In this document: one piece after another, positions 1 to 8,499 of the stretch
How positions within the stretch are numbered: position 1 is the stretch's first letter
How the letters are laid out: every line of letters starts with the position of its first letter
Source of the DNA: Firmicutes bacterium UBA6113
GTDB lineage: Bacteria > Bacillota > Clostridia > Tissierellales > Sedimentibacteraceae
Reading direction: 5' to 3'
Length of the DNA stretch: 64,000 nucleotides
Assembly: GCA_002422545.1 (NCBI GenBank)
Contig: DIWF01000014.1
Location: 37,140 to 101,139 of the forward strand
Program-made: the position numbers and the translations under genes
Notes under the pieces: generated by a model
Databases searched by the model: none
What the model saw: the letters and a program-made list of their open reading frames with translations, nothing else
Told to the model about the DNA's origin: nothing

Positions 1-195
1 TCTGTTTATTTGAAAATGTTCGCTGAGAAAGCAACATTTGAAATAGGAACAAATGCAGTTCAAATCCATGGTGGAACCGGATACAGCAGAGAAGCAAATA
101 TCGAAAGATATTTCAGAGATCTCAGAGGATTGTTTAACTTTGACAGTATCAATGAATATCCACAAAAAATCATAGCAGGCAATTTATTAAAATAG
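1..195 (+). CDS. Acyl-CoA dehydrogenase, C-terminal fragment (cut by window edge)
   Basis: The reading frame is open from base 1 and ends at 193-195, so only the last 64 residues are visible. They carry the acyl-CoA dehydrogenase C-terminal signature IHGGTGYSREANIERYFRD, which belongs to the FAD-contacting last helices of the all-alpha domain. The family oxidises acyl-CoA thioesters at the alpha-beta bond and passes electrons to ETF. The next gene begins 27 bases later behind a strong GGAGG site, so the enzyme is probably co-transcribed with the molybdenum hydroxylase. An orphan EtfB lies 13 kb downstream. The substrate cannot be judged from this fragment. Confidence 0.85.
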   Translation, partial: SVYLKMFAEKATFEIGTNAVQIHGGTGYSREANIERYFRDLRGLFNFDSINEYPQKIIAGNLLK

Positions 196-222
196 ATTAC
201 CAAATTTAAAGGAGGTGCCTAA

Positions 223-1107
223 ATGAACATTTTACACGAATTTGAGTATTTTAAACCAAAAAGTAAGAAAGAAGCATTAGAACTGGTAAAGAGTAAAGGC
301 AGCAGTGCAAAGGTCTTAGCCGGTGGTACAGATTTGATCATCCAAATGAAAGAAAAGATGATTAAGACTGATGCAATAATTGACATCAGTGATTTGGAAG
401 AATTAAAGGGCATTAAGTGTGAAGAAGGTAAAGGAGCAGAGATTCTAGCTTGCACAAAGTTAGTAGATATAGAATTTAATGCTGATCTTAAGAAAAAATA
501 TCCTGCTTTAACTTATGCAGTAAGCCAGCTTGGTTCAAACCAAGTAAGAGTTATGGCTACAATGGGAGGTAACTGCTGCCACTCATCACCGGCTGCTGAA
601 ACTCCTGCTCCATTGTCAGCTCTGGGAGCAAAAGTTGTATTAGCAAGTCTTGAAGGAGAAAGAGAACTTGCAATTGAAGACTTCATTCATGGAAACCGTA
701 AAAATGCTCTTAAAGAAGGAGAAATACTTTATAAATTCATCCTTCCTGAGCCGGTTAAAAAATCTGCATGCAGATATGGACACATTGGTCTTAGAAATGC
801 AATGGAAATAGACTGTGCAAATATGGCTGTGAACGTTGAATTGGAAGAAGATAAAGCAACCATAAAGAATGTTAAGCTTGTAATGGGATCAGTTTCTATC
901 AAACCTCTGGTTTCAGAAGCAGTGCCAAAAGTGCTGGTTGGTAAGAAATTGACTGATGAGCTGATTGCTACAACTGGAGAAGCTGCTCAAAGTGAAGCAA
1001 AACCAATTTCAGACGTCAGAGCATCAGCAGAATACAGAAAAGACGTAATAGGCGCTTTAGCACGCAGACTCGTCAAAGAAGCTTATGAAGCTGCAAAGGA
1101 GGCGTAA
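223..1107 (+). CDS. Molybdenum hydroxylase, FAD-binding subunit (CoxM/XdhB type)
   Basis: A 294-residue medium subunit of the xanthine dehydrogenase family. It holds FAD and relays electrons between the 2Fe-2S subunit and the external acceptor. FAD-binding features are LAGGTDLIIQMKE near residues 33-45 and the MATMGGNCCHSSPAAETPAP segment near 113. 4-Hydroxybenzoyl-CoA reductase beta subunits carry an extra 4Fe-4S loop in that region; this protein lacks it and so resembles ordinary hydroxylases. Length is normal. An AAAGGAGGTGCC site precedes the ATG. It lies 3 bases from the next gene, in the order FAD, 2Fe-2S, Mo. Confidence 0.9.
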   Translation: MNILHEFEYFKPKSKKEALELVKSKGSSAKVLAGGTDLIIQMKEKMIKTDAIIDISDLEELKGIKCEEGKGAEILACTKLVDIEFNADLKKKYPALTYAVSQLGSNQVRVMATMGGNCCHSSPAAETPAPLSALGAKVVLASLEGERELAIEDFIHGNRKNALKEGEILYKFILPEPVKKSACRYGHIGLRNAMEIDCANMAVNVELEEDKATIKNVKLVMGSVSIKPLVSEAVPKVLVGKKLTDELIATTGEAAQSEAKPISDVRASAEYRKDVIGALARRLVKEAYEAAKEA

Positions 1108-1110
1108 AGA

Positions 1111-1599
1111 ATGAAAAAACAAATTATTAAATTAGATATTAATAATCAGATTTATGAAGTAATGGTATCTCCTACAGATCTTCTTGTAGACGTTATAAGA
1201 AAACAAATAGGTCTTACTGGTACTAAAAAGGGCTGCGGTCAAGGAGACTGCGGAGCTTGTACTGTGTTAATAGACGGAAAAGCTCAACTATCATGTTTGA
1301 TGCTGGCAATTGCAAGCGAAGGCAAAAAAATAACAACAATTGAAGGAATTGCAAACCAGGAAACTGGTGAATTGCATCCATTGCAGCAATCATTCCTTGA
1401 TCATGGTGCAGTACAATGTGGTTTCTGCTCACCTGGTATGATTTTATCATCAAAAGCTTTGATAGATGAAAACCCACAGCCTACAGAAGAAGAAATAAAA
1501 CATGCACTGGAAGGAAATCTATGTCGTTGCACAGGTTATGTATTAATTCTAGAAGCAGTCGAGTCATATGTAGAGGCTCTTTCTAAAGGGGAGGTGTAA
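1111..1599 (+). CDS. Molybdenum hydroxylase, 2Fe-2S subunit (CoxS type)
   Basis: A 162-residue small subunit with two [2Fe-2S] clusters. The N-terminal plant-ferredoxin cluster uses C42, C47, C50 and C62 (GCGQGDCGACTVLIDG region). The C-terminal cluster uses C103, C106, C138 and C140 (CGFCSPGM and CRCTGY). All eight ligands are present, so it should be functional. It passes electrons from the Mo site to FAD. The start follows GGAGGCGTAAAG, and the stop is 2 bases before the large-subunit start, which indicates tight co-translation. Confidence 0.95.
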   Translation: MKKQIIKLDINNQIYEVMVSPTDLLVDVIRKQIGLTGTKKGCGQGDCGACTVLIDGKAQLSCLMLAIASEGKKITTIEGIANQETGELHPLQQSFLDHGAVQCGFCSPGMILSSKALIDENPQPTEEEIKHALEGNLCRCTGYVLILEAVESYVEALSKGEV

Positions 1600-1601
1600 A
1601 A

Positions 1602-3956
1602 ATGGGTAAAATGTATGAAGTATCAAATAAATACAACAACTACAAGGAATATGAAAGAGAGTTCACTGAAGTAGGAAGAAGCATTCCTCGTTTGGATGGA
1701 CCTGCAAAAGTTACAGGTAAAGTACAATATACAGATGATTTGGTTTTGCCAAGAATGGCTTACGGTAAAATTTTAAGAAGCCCTCATGCTCATGCAAACA
1801 TAAAGAGCATTGATTACAACGAAGCATTAAAACTTGATGGAGTTTTGGCAGTAATCACAGGGGAAGACTGCCCAATACCTTATGGTATAGTTCCTCACAA
1901 TGCCAATGAACATGCACTGGCAGTGGGAAAAGTTCGTAACTGGGGTGAAGGAGTAGCAGCTGTTGCAGCTCTTGATGAAGCTACAGCAGAAAAGGCTTTG
2001 GAGCTTATCAAGGTTGAGTATGAAGTTTTAGAAGCAATTGTAGATCCAAGAGAATCTGTTAAAAGAGATGACCTGAGAATTCATGAAAATCATCCAAACA
2101 ACATTGCTTACGAAGGAACTCAAGTTTACGGCGATCCTGAAAAAGCATTGGCAGAATCAGATTACATAATTGAGAAGGAATTTTATTCTTCATATGTAAA
2201 CCATGGGTTTATTGAAACTCAATCTGCAATTTCAGATTTTGATCCAAACACAGGAAAATTACATATGTATGCAACATGCCAGGTTCCGCACTACACTCAT
2301 CAACAATTGGCAAAAGTGCTGGAAATGCCTATGAACAAAATCAGAATTACCGTTCCTTTAATAGGTGGAGGATTCGGAGGAAAGGGTGTTGCTTCACAAG
2401 CAGATTTCTGCTCTGCACTGCTTTCCAGAAAAATAGGAAAACCTGTTAAAATAACATATGAAAGAAGCGAAGTATTTGCAACAAACAATGGTCGTCATCC
2501 ATGCTACATGAAATTCAAAATGGGATTTGACAAGGATGGAAAGATAACTGCTGTTGATTTCAATAACTTGATGGATGGAGGAGCTTATTCTGGCTGGGGT
2601 ATAGTTGTATTATTCTACACAGCATCCATGGTTCATATTCCTTACATGGTTCCTAATGTTAAGTTTGATGGTAAAAGAGTATTCACAAATAAACCAACAT
2701 GCGGAGCACACCGTGGTCTTGGTGGTGTTCAGCCAAGATTTGCTATGGAACAGATGTTGGATGAAGCTGCTGAACATTTCGGCATGAGCCCTTATGCAAT
2801 AAGAAAACTAAACGCAGTGGAATCTGGTTACACAGCAAAGAGCATGATGTATGTACCTCATTCAGAATATAAGAAGTGTCTGGATGAAGCTGTTGAAAAA
2901 TCAGGCTTCCTAGAAAAACAAGGGAAACTGCCATATGGTAAAGGTATTGGTATTTCAGGCGGTTACTATATTTCAGGTACATCATATACTTTATATTTAT
3001 CTTATAAACCACATACAGTTGCTACAATCAAAATAGATGAAGAAAACGGAGTTACATTATTCTGCGGAGCTACTGATATCGGCCAGGGTGTTGATACAGT
3101 TATGGCTCAGATGGCAGCAGAAACACTGGGTGTTAAGACAGAAGATGTTAAGGTAATCCCAAGAGATACTGAAATATCTACATTCGACCTTGGAACATTT
3201 GCAAGCCGTCTTACATTTGCAACAGGCTGGGCAATAAGACAGGCTGCAGAAAAAATAAATGCTGAATTGTTCCCTGTAGCTGCTTCAATCTTAAAGTGCA
3301 GAGGCGATGAAATAGCAGTTAAGGACGGATACTTCTATTCAATATATGAACGTGAAGGAAAAAAAGGAAGAAACAGAGAAGTTCTGTGGACAGATGTTGT
3401 AACAATGTACATCGAATCAAATGGTCCTTTAACTTGTTCAGGACAATTTACTCCTCCTAGACGTAAAGGAATTCAGCAAGGAGGTAACATTGGACACTCT
3501 CCAACATTTGGTTTCAGTGCTCAGGTTGCTGAAGTAGATATAGACTTGGAAACAGGAAAAGTAAATGTAGTTAAAATAACTGAAGCAGGTGACTGCGGTC
3601 AGCCTATAAACCCAATGAGCGTTGAAGGTCAGGTTCACGGTTCAATCCAAATGGGATTAGGTCAAGCATTGTATGAAGAAATGCAGATAGCTCCTGATGG
3701 AAGATTCCTGAATCCTTCACTTCATGACTATAAGATGCCAACAATAAGAGATATGCCAAAAATTGATGCAAATATTGTTGAAGCTTATGACCCATCAGCT
3801 CCATACGGCGGCAAGGAATCCGGAGAAGGCCCTATTCAGCCAACAGCTCCAGCAATATTCAATGCAGTTTACGATGCTATTGGTGTTAGATTTACAGAAA
3901 TGCCATTGACACCTGAAAAGGTATTAAATGCAATCAAGGCACAAAAGGCAAAATAA
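1602..3956 (+). CDS. Molybdenum hydroxylase, molybdopterin-binding large subunit (4-hydroxybenzoyl-CoA reductase-like)
   Basis: A 784-residue catalytic subunit. The N-terminal a/b hammerhead domain (LDGPAKVTGKVQYTDDL, ILRSPHAHA) is followed by Mo-cofactor domains with GGGFGGK at 255-261, GAHRGLGG at 368-375 and a C-terminal YGGKESGEGP in which E739 matches the catalytic Glu of the family. From memory, the LIKVEYEVL, QVPHYTH and ATDIGQG stretches are closer to 4-hydroxybenzoyl-CoA reductase alpha than to xanthine dehydrogenase. That suggests a CoA-thioester substrate and fits the CoA ligase, CoA-transferase and acyl-CoA dehydrogenase nearby. No in-frame selenocysteine codon is seen. Reaction direction and exact substrate are unknown. 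Confidence 0.9.
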   Translation: MGKMYEVSNKYNNYKEYEREFTEVGRSIPRLDGPAKVTGKVQYTDDLVLPRMAYGKILRSPHAHANIKSIDYNEALKLDGVLAVITGEDCPIPYGIVPHNANEHALAVGKVRNWGEGVAAVAALDEATAEKALELIKVEYEVLEAIVDPRESVKRDDLRIHENHPNNIAYEGTQVYGDPEKALAESDYIIEKEFYSSYVNHGFIETQSAISDFDPNTGKLHMYATCQVPHYTHQQLAKVLEMPMNKIRITVPLIGGGFGGKGVASQADFCSALLSRKIGKPVKITYERSEVFATNNGRHPCYMKFKMGFDKDGKITAVDFNNLMDGGAYSGWGIVVLFYTASMVHIPYMVPNVKFDGKRVFTNKPTCGAHRGLGGVQPRFAMEQMLDEAAEHFGMSPYAIRKLNAVESGYTAKSMMYVPHSEYKKCLDEAVEKSGFLEKQGKLPYGKGIGISGGYYISGTSYTLYLSYKPHTVATIKIDEENGVTLFCGATDIGQGVDTVMAQMAAETLGVKTEDVKVIPRDTEISTFDLGTFASRLTFATGWAIRQAAEKINAELFPVAASILKCRGDEIAVKDGYFYSIYEREGKKGRNREVLWTDVVTMYIESNGPLTCSGQFTPPRRKGIQQGGNIGHSPTFGFSAQVAEVDIDLETGKVNVVKITEAGDCGQPINPMSVEGQVHGSIQMGLGQALYEEMQIAPDGRFLNPSLHDYKMPTIRDMPKIDANIVEAYDPSAPYGGKESGEGPIQPTAPAIFNAVYDAIGVRFTEMPLTPEKVLNAIKAQKAK

Positions 3957-3989
3957 ATAAGCTTGCAAGAAAATTCATGATAGACCCTT

Positions 3990-4016
3990 TAAGCGGCAGT
4001 TAAATGCTGCCGCTTA
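3990..4016 (+). terminator. GC-rich hairpin after the hydroxylase operon
   Basis: A perfect 10-bp stem (TAAGCGGCAG with CTGCCGCTTA) and a 7-base loop lie 34 bases after the large-subunit stop. No U-tract follows, so it may be an mRNA 3'-end stabiliser or a weak terminator rather than a classical one. Confidence 0.5.
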
Positions 4017-4057
4017 CCCTAAAATATAAATAGTTGAGCAATATAAGAGAGGTAGTT

Positions 4058-4462
4058 ATGAGAGAATTTAAGTTTAGAGCTTGGGACGATGAAGCAAAAA
4101 AAATGTATGCTCCTGAAGAATTAGAACAGCCGGATGTGGCTGATGACACTAAAAAGACTATTTATTGTTACCTGTCATACGGCGTTTTGCAGATATATGA
4201 TTTCAGGGAAAAAGATCCCATAGAATTTGTCCCCATGCAGTCAACTGGATGGTTTGACAAGAATCAAAATGAAATATATGAAGGCGACATAGTACAAATT
4301 CAAGATACTATATATCAGATAATTTGGAGTGAAGATATTTCGGGTTTCATACTGTTATCTGTAGAAGGAATAATCATGATGGGCGGAGACTATATTGCAG
4401 ATGAAATAGAAATAATCGGCAATATTTATGAAAATCAAGAGTTAATAAACTATAAATATTAG
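4058..4462 (+). CDS. YopX-family protein
   Basis: A 134-residue protein with YopX family features: an N-terminal MREFKFRAWDDEAKKMY, a central STGWFDKNQNEIYEGDIVQI, and a C-terminal EIIGNIYENQEL. YopX proteins are normally phage or prophage genes of unknown function (an SPbeta gene is the type). Here one sits between catabolic genes with no phage gene near it. I chose the ATG at 4058 because AGAGAGG lies just upstream; an in-frame TTG at 4034 has no such site. It ends 9 bases before the next gene and probably forms a small operon with it. Confidence 0.75.
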   Translation: MREFKFRAWDDEAKKMYAPEELEQPDVADDTKKTIYCYLSYGVLQIYDFREKDPIEFVPMQSTGWFDKNQNEIYEGDIVQIQDTIYQIIWSEDISGFILLSVEGIIMMGGDYIADEIEIIGNIYENQELINYKY

Positions 4463-4471
4463 GAGGGAAAC

Positions 4472-4999
4472 ATGCGCATAGATGAAAAGGAGTTCCTCCT
4501 GGAAATTATAGATGGTAAAAAGATGGATTTTTATCTGGAAGATGATATGTTCGAGATAGAAGGCAGAGCAAAGAAAGAAAATGACGAAATTATAATAGAG
4601 GTTCTAGATGGAGTAGGACATGTGCTGGAAATCTGTGGTCAATACTTAAAGCTCATAGACAGGGCAAATTGTTTGTATGCCAGGAGATTGGATACAGATA
4701 AAATATTTCAAATGGAAATAAACAGAGTATATGACAAGCTGACTAATCCTGCTGCAGAAGATTTTATGAAAATGAGCGATCTGGGTGTTGAACAATTCTT
4801 TAAAAAACAAACGGATACGTTGGTGTGGTTTGACACGGATCAAAAGAAATGGGTTATAGAGCTGAATAAGATAAATATGTATTTCAGCGGTGACAGATAC
4901 TATTATGATACTGTCAATGAATTGTTTGAAGAAAACAAGGAACAAATGGCAGGAGTATGGCAGGCCGTTTATTACAGTTCAGAAGCAGAATCAGCCTGA
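4472..4999 (+). CDS. Hypothetical acidic protein, 175 aa
   Basis: I do not recognise this gene. It has a clear TTAGGAGGGAAAC ribosome site, an ATG start and no signal peptide or membrane segment. The sequence is acidic and rich in charged residues, with aromatic-rich stretches such as FSGDRYYYDTVNELF near the C-terminus. It looks like a soluble cytoplasmic protein. It lies between a YopX-like gene and a small four-Cys gene, all closely spaced on the same strand, which suggests shared expression. No function is proposed. Confidence 0.7.
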   Translation: MRIDEKEFLLEIIDGKKMDFYLEDDMFEIEGRAKKENDEIIIEVLDGVGHVLEICGQYLKLIDRANCLYARRLDTDKIFQMEINRVYDKLTNPAAEDFMKMSDLGVEQFFKKQTDTLVWFDTDQKKWVIELNKINMYFSGDRYYYDTVNELFEENKEQMAGVWQAVYYSSEAESA

Positions 5000-5015
5000 T
5001 GAGAGGAATAAAAAA

Positions 5016-5219
5016 ATGGGAAAGGTAGTTGTTGAAACAAATTATACCAGGTTTAAACCTGTTGGGCAAAATGATATGTGTGCAACTTGCCCATCCAGCT
5101 GCAAGACTTCTTGTGCGAGGGTGCTCATGCAAAGCCACGAGATAGACGAAGAAAAAGATTTTAAAGATTTTAAAGTAACTTTTAATGTTAATAATTTATC
5201 AAAACATGTTGAGGACTAG
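5016..5219 (+). CDS. Small four-cysteine protein, 67 aa
   Basis: A 67-residue protein starting at ATG 5016 behind GAGAGGAATAAAA; the same frame stays open upstream but overlaps the previous gene and has no better site. Residues 22-33 read CATCPSSCKTSC, a C-x2-C-x3-C-x3-C array that could hold a metal ion or an Fe-S cluster. The rest is charged (DEEKDFKDFK) with no membrane segment. I know no named family. Its place in an island of Fe-S/Mo redox enzymes makes a metal or redox role plausible, but this is inference. Confidence 0.65.
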   Translation: MGKVVVETNYTRFKPVGQNDMCATCPSSCKTSCARVLMQSHEIDEEKDFKDFKVTFNVNNLSKHVED

Positions 5220-5226
5220 ATATATG

Positions 5227-5250
5227 ACCTACAGGGTAGGTTTATATAAT
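5227..5250 (+). promoter_or_regulatory. Possible promoter with overlapping dyad before the MFS gene
   Basis: A TATAAT hexamer at 5245-5250 is preceded immediately by the dyad ACCTAC-AGG-GTAGGT (5227-5241). A repressor or activator bound there would cover the promoter. No good -35 hexamer is seen, so activator dependence is possible. The call is tentative. Confidence 0.35.
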
Positions 5251-5282
5251 GCTTTATCATTTTATAAAAATCGGAGGTTAAC

Positions 5283-6530
5283 ATGGATTTAAAAAAGAAA
5301 AGGTGGTTTATCTTAGGAGCAAGTTTGCTAATCAATCTTTGCATCGGGTCGGGTTATGCCTGGAGTGTTTATGCAGGACCTTTGAGCAAATTGTTTGGCT
5401 GGACTGCTGCTGCAACAGCAATGACATTTACAATAGCAAACGCAATCAGCCCAGTCTGCATGATTACAGGGGGAAAGATTCAGGATATATTTGGGCCAAA
5501 GTGGGTAATTTTTGCCGGAGGAATTTTGTTTGGCGGCGGAATTATCTTATCAGGATTCACAAAGTCTATAACCTGGATATACATAAGCTATGGAATAATG
5601 ACTGGTTTGGGAATGGGATTGGTTTACAGCTGTACCATTGCCAATACAGTTAAGTTTTTTCCTGACAAGAGAGGGCTTGTGGCTGGCCTCGCAACAGCAG
5701 GTTACGGCTTTGGTCCTGTACTGCTGGCTCCAATTTCTCAAAGCCTGATTGCAAGTTACGGAGTTTTGCATGCATTCAAAGTTTTAGGAATTGCATACCT
5801 GTTTATTATAACCATTGGTTCTCAATTTATTGCAAAAGCACCTCAGGGTTATAAACCTGAAGGCTGGGAGCCTCCGGCAGCAACAGCCACATCAGCAGTT
5901 ACAGGCAAAGATAAGACATGGTCACAAATGTTATCTGATCCTTTATTCTACATACTTCTGTTGATGCTGACAATTGGAGCGACTTCCGGATTGATGATAA
6001 TCAGCCAGGCTTCACCTATAGCCCAGGAAACTGTAGGTGTTAATGCTGAAAGAGCAGCTTTTGCGGTAAGCTTAGTTGCAGTTGCAAACATGGCAGGAAG
6101 AATAACATGGGGTGCAGTTTCGGATAAAATCGGAAGATATAATGCATTGCCTATAATGTACTTAATTCTGGCTGCAGCAATGTTCATGCTGACTATGGTC
6201 GGAACAGGACAATTTGCAATGTTTGTGGCAGTGACAATGGCAGTGGGTTTTTGCTTCGGAGGGTTCATGGGAGTATTTCCTGCTTTGACAGCTGACTGCT
6301 TTGGTGCAAAAAATAATGGAGTCAATTACGGATTTATGTTCAGCGGTTTCGCCCTGGGGGGATATATTGGTCCAATCATGGCAGCTACCATAAAATCCGG
6401 AAATAACGGCGATTATACAAAAGCATTTTTAATTGCGGCAGCAATGAGCATTTCCGGAATCTTATTTTCATACATTGTGAAAAAAATCCATAAATCTGAG
6501 TTGGAAAAAAAGAAAAAGATTGCTAGCTAG
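5283..6530 (+). CDS. MFS transporter, oxalate/formate antiporter (OFA) family
   Basis: A 415-residue membrane protein with about 12 hydrophobic segments. The N-terminus (LGASLLINLCIGSGYAWSVY) and the loop after helix 2 (GGKIQDIFGPKWV) are typical of OxlT-like carriers of the OFA family, which exchange or import small carboxylates. The middle is a cytoplasmic loop (residues about 195-210), and the second half has NMAGRITWGAVSDKIGRY. It starts at an ATG behind ATCGGAGGTTAAC. Its position before a CoA ligase and a CoA-transferase suggests it imports the acid that they activate. The substrate cannot be read from sequence. Confidence 0.85.
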   Translation: MDLKKKRWFILGASLLINLCIGSGYAWSVYAGPLSKLFGWTAAATAMTFTIANAISPVCMITGGKIQDIFGPKWVIFAGGILFGGGIILSGFTKSITWIYISYGIMTGLGMGLVYSCTIANTVKFFPDKRGLVAGLATAGYGFGPVLLAPISQSLIASYGVLHAFKVLGIAYLFIITIGSQFIAKAPQGYKPEGWEPPAATATSAVTGKDKTWSQMLSDPLFYILLLMLTIGATSGLMIISQASPIAQETVGVNAERAAFAVSLVAVANMAGRITWGAVSDKIGRYNALPIMYLILAAAMFMLTMVGTGQFAMFVAVTMAVGFCFGGFMGVFPALTADCFGAKNNGVNYGFMFSGFALGGYIGPIMAATIKSGNNGDYTKAFLIAAAMSISGILFSYIVKKIHKSELEKKKKIAS

Positions 6531-6568
6531 TGTAATGTGTAATTGTATGAAGTAAAGGGTGTGAAAAT

Positions 6569-8494
6569 ATGAGCATAATTGATAGCAGCAGGAGAATTAA
6601 ATTTGAAATAGTCCATGTTGACAGTATACCATGCAGCTTGGTTGGTCAAAAACTGGTATATGCACTTGAAGGAGCTCTTGTATCAGAACCGTTGAAAGCG
6701 AAGTGGCCAATGCCATGGATAGAGTGTGAATTTGAAAAAATTGCTAATGGTATGGAAAAATTTTCAGTAAAGATCACGAAAAGAGTTTATAACCCGGATG
6801 AACCTGATCAGTATGTGGATGTTGTAATATCCAGTTTTATAGATATAACCATACCTCAGCTGGCAGACAAGGTTGCTGATTTTTATACGAAGTGTGAAGC
6901 ATTGATTAACCATACGGGAAAAAGGCGCATAAAGTATCATGATTTTAAGCAATTATATACAAATTTAGCTAAGGGGCTCATATCTATAGGATTGGAAAAA
7001 GGGAATAATGTGGCGGTCTGGGCTGTTAATTCACCGGAATTTGTAATTTCACAATTTGGAATCATTAAGGCAGGAGGAATTTTTATACCTATGAATGCCT
7101 ATGAAAAACAAGTGAGGATGGAAGAACTGCTGTTAAACTCAGACACAAATACTCTGATTATGCAGGTGGGAGCCAAGGCTACTGAAAATATAGAACTGCT
7201 GTATAAAATTTGCCCAGAGTTAAGTGAAAGCATACCGGGACAACTAAAGTGTCCGAGATTTCCAAAACTGAAAAACGTAATAGTCATAAGCGGCGATGAA
7301 TATGCCGGCACATTCAGGTGGACCGATATTCTGGAACAAGGTGAAAAATTAAATCCTGAACTGCTTGATGAAAGGCAAGACTGTTTAAGCGTTGATGATG
7401 TTGCACAAATAATCTATACATCAGGAAGTACAGGCAATTCAAAAGGTGTGATGCTCAGTCACAGGAACATAGTCGAAAATGCAAATGCCATGGCTTCGTT
7501 GATGGAATTGACCAATAAAGACGTAATGTGCGTACTGGCTCCGTTGTTTCACTGCTTTGGAAGTATAGCCTGTACTATGGCTGCAGTAAGCAGGGGATGT
7601 TCCATGGTCTTGGTTAATAAATTTAAAACAGATATAACCCTCTCACTGATTGAAAAGGAAAAATGCACAGTTCTTTCGGGAGTACCTACTTTGTTTATTT
7701 CATGCATAGAGCAAGTGCAGAAAGAACATTATGATATCTCATCATTGAGAACCGGAATAATAGCAGGTGCTTCGTTTTCTAATCAGGTGCTGAACAATAT
7801 AAAGAATATACTTGGTATTAGAAATATAATACCTTCATATGGGCTTACTGAAGCTTCTCCTTGTGTGAGTGCACTAAGAGCAGGAGATGAATTCCATGAA
7901 AGCTCTGTTGGACACCCAATACCGGGAGTTGAAGTGAAAATAGTAGACATAATTACTCAAAAGGAAGTCAAGGACGGAGAAGGCGGAGAAATCCTGGTAA
8001 AGGGATACAATGTAATGAATGGCTACTACCATATGGAGGAGGAGACCCATAAAGTTATAGACAGCGAAGGGTGGCTTCACACAGGAGATATCGGATTTAT
8101 TCATGAAAGCGGCTGTTTATGCCTCCGAGGCAGATGCAAAGATATTATCATTCGTTGCGGTGAAAATATTAGTCCAAAAGAAATTGAAGACTTCATCGTT
8201 ACTCATAAAGACGTGCTGGAAGTACATGCTGTCGGAGTTCCCGATTACTTAAACGGGGAAGAAATAATGGCATTTATAAGACTAAAGGAAAATTCAACAA
8301 TTGCTGAAAAAGAAATCAAAGATTATTGCAGGGGAAAAATAGCATCAAACAAAATACCTAAGTACATCAGCTTCGTAGATAAGTTTCCGCAGTCTGAAAC
8401 AGGTAAAGTTTTGAAAAAGGATCTGAAAAAGATTGCTGCAGAAATGATTGAAGGAAAAGTTAATAAGAAAATTTCAAAAAAGATTAAGGAGTGA
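6569..8494 (+). CDS. AMP-forming acyl-CoA ligase with N-terminal extension
   Basis: A 641-residue member of the ANL superfamily that makes an acyl-CoA from a carboxylic acid, ATP and CoA. The P-loop signature YTSGSTGNSKGVMLSHRN lies near residue 282, GLTEASP near 420, GWLHTGDIG near 500, and a C-terminal SETGKVLKKDLKK holds the likely catalytic Lys. The adenylation core seems to start around residue 105; the first 95 residues are an extra, probably beta-rich region that I do not recognise. It overlaps the CoA-transferase region by a few bases and follows the carrier, so it is probably the activating enzyme of this pathway. Chain length or aromatic preference is undetermined. Confidence 0.85.
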   Translation: MSIIDSSRRIKFEIVHVDSIPCSLVGQKLVYALEGALVSEPLKAKWPMPWIECEFEKIANGMEKFSVKITKRVYNPDEPDQYVDVVISSFIDITIPQLADKVADFYTKCEALINHTGKRRIKYHDFKQLYTNLAKGLISIGLEKGNNVAVWAVNSPEFVISQFGIIKAGGIFIPMNAYEKQVRMEELLLNSDTNTLIMQVGAKATENIELLYKICPELSESIPGQLKCPRFPKLKNVIVISGDEYAGTFRWTDILEQGEKLNPELLDERQDCLSVDDVAQIIYTSGSTGNSKGVMLSHRNIVENANAMASLMELTNKDVMCVLAPLFHCFGSIACTMAAVSRGCSMVLVNKFKTDITLSLIEKEKCTVLSGVPTLFISCIEQVQKEHYDISSLRTGIIAGASFSNQVLNNIKNILGIRNIIPSYGLTEASPCVSALRAGDEFHESSVGHPIPGVEVKIVDIITQKEVKDGEGGEILVKGYNVMNGYYHMEEETHKVIDSEGWLHTGDIGFIHESGCLCLRGRCKDIIIRCGENISPKEIEDFIVTHKDVLEVHAVGVPDYLNGEEIMAFIRLKENSTIAEKEIKDYCRGKIASNKIPKYISFVDKFPQSETGKVLKKDLKKIAAEMIEGKVNKKISKKIKE

Positions 8495-8499
8495 AGATT

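Noticed and set aside
1602..3956. Selenium-containing active site in the Mo subunit
   Set aside because: No in-frame TGA occurs, so no selenocysteine is encoded. A selenium atom on the Mo cofactor itself cannot be judged from sequence.
223..3956. Assignment as true 4-hydroxybenzoyl-CoA reductase
   Set aside because: The FAD subunit lacks the extra 4Fe-4S loop that is typical of that reductase, so only the looser family call is kept.
4058..5219. Prophage remnant around the YopX-like gene
   Set aside because: No integrase, capsid, terminase or attachment repeat is seen; the two neighbours are not recognisable as phage genes. Kept only as a question.
5303..5653. 116-residue frame overlapping the start of the MFS gene
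   Set aside because: The other frame encodes the clear membrane carrier with a good ribosome site; this frame lacks one and has no domain.
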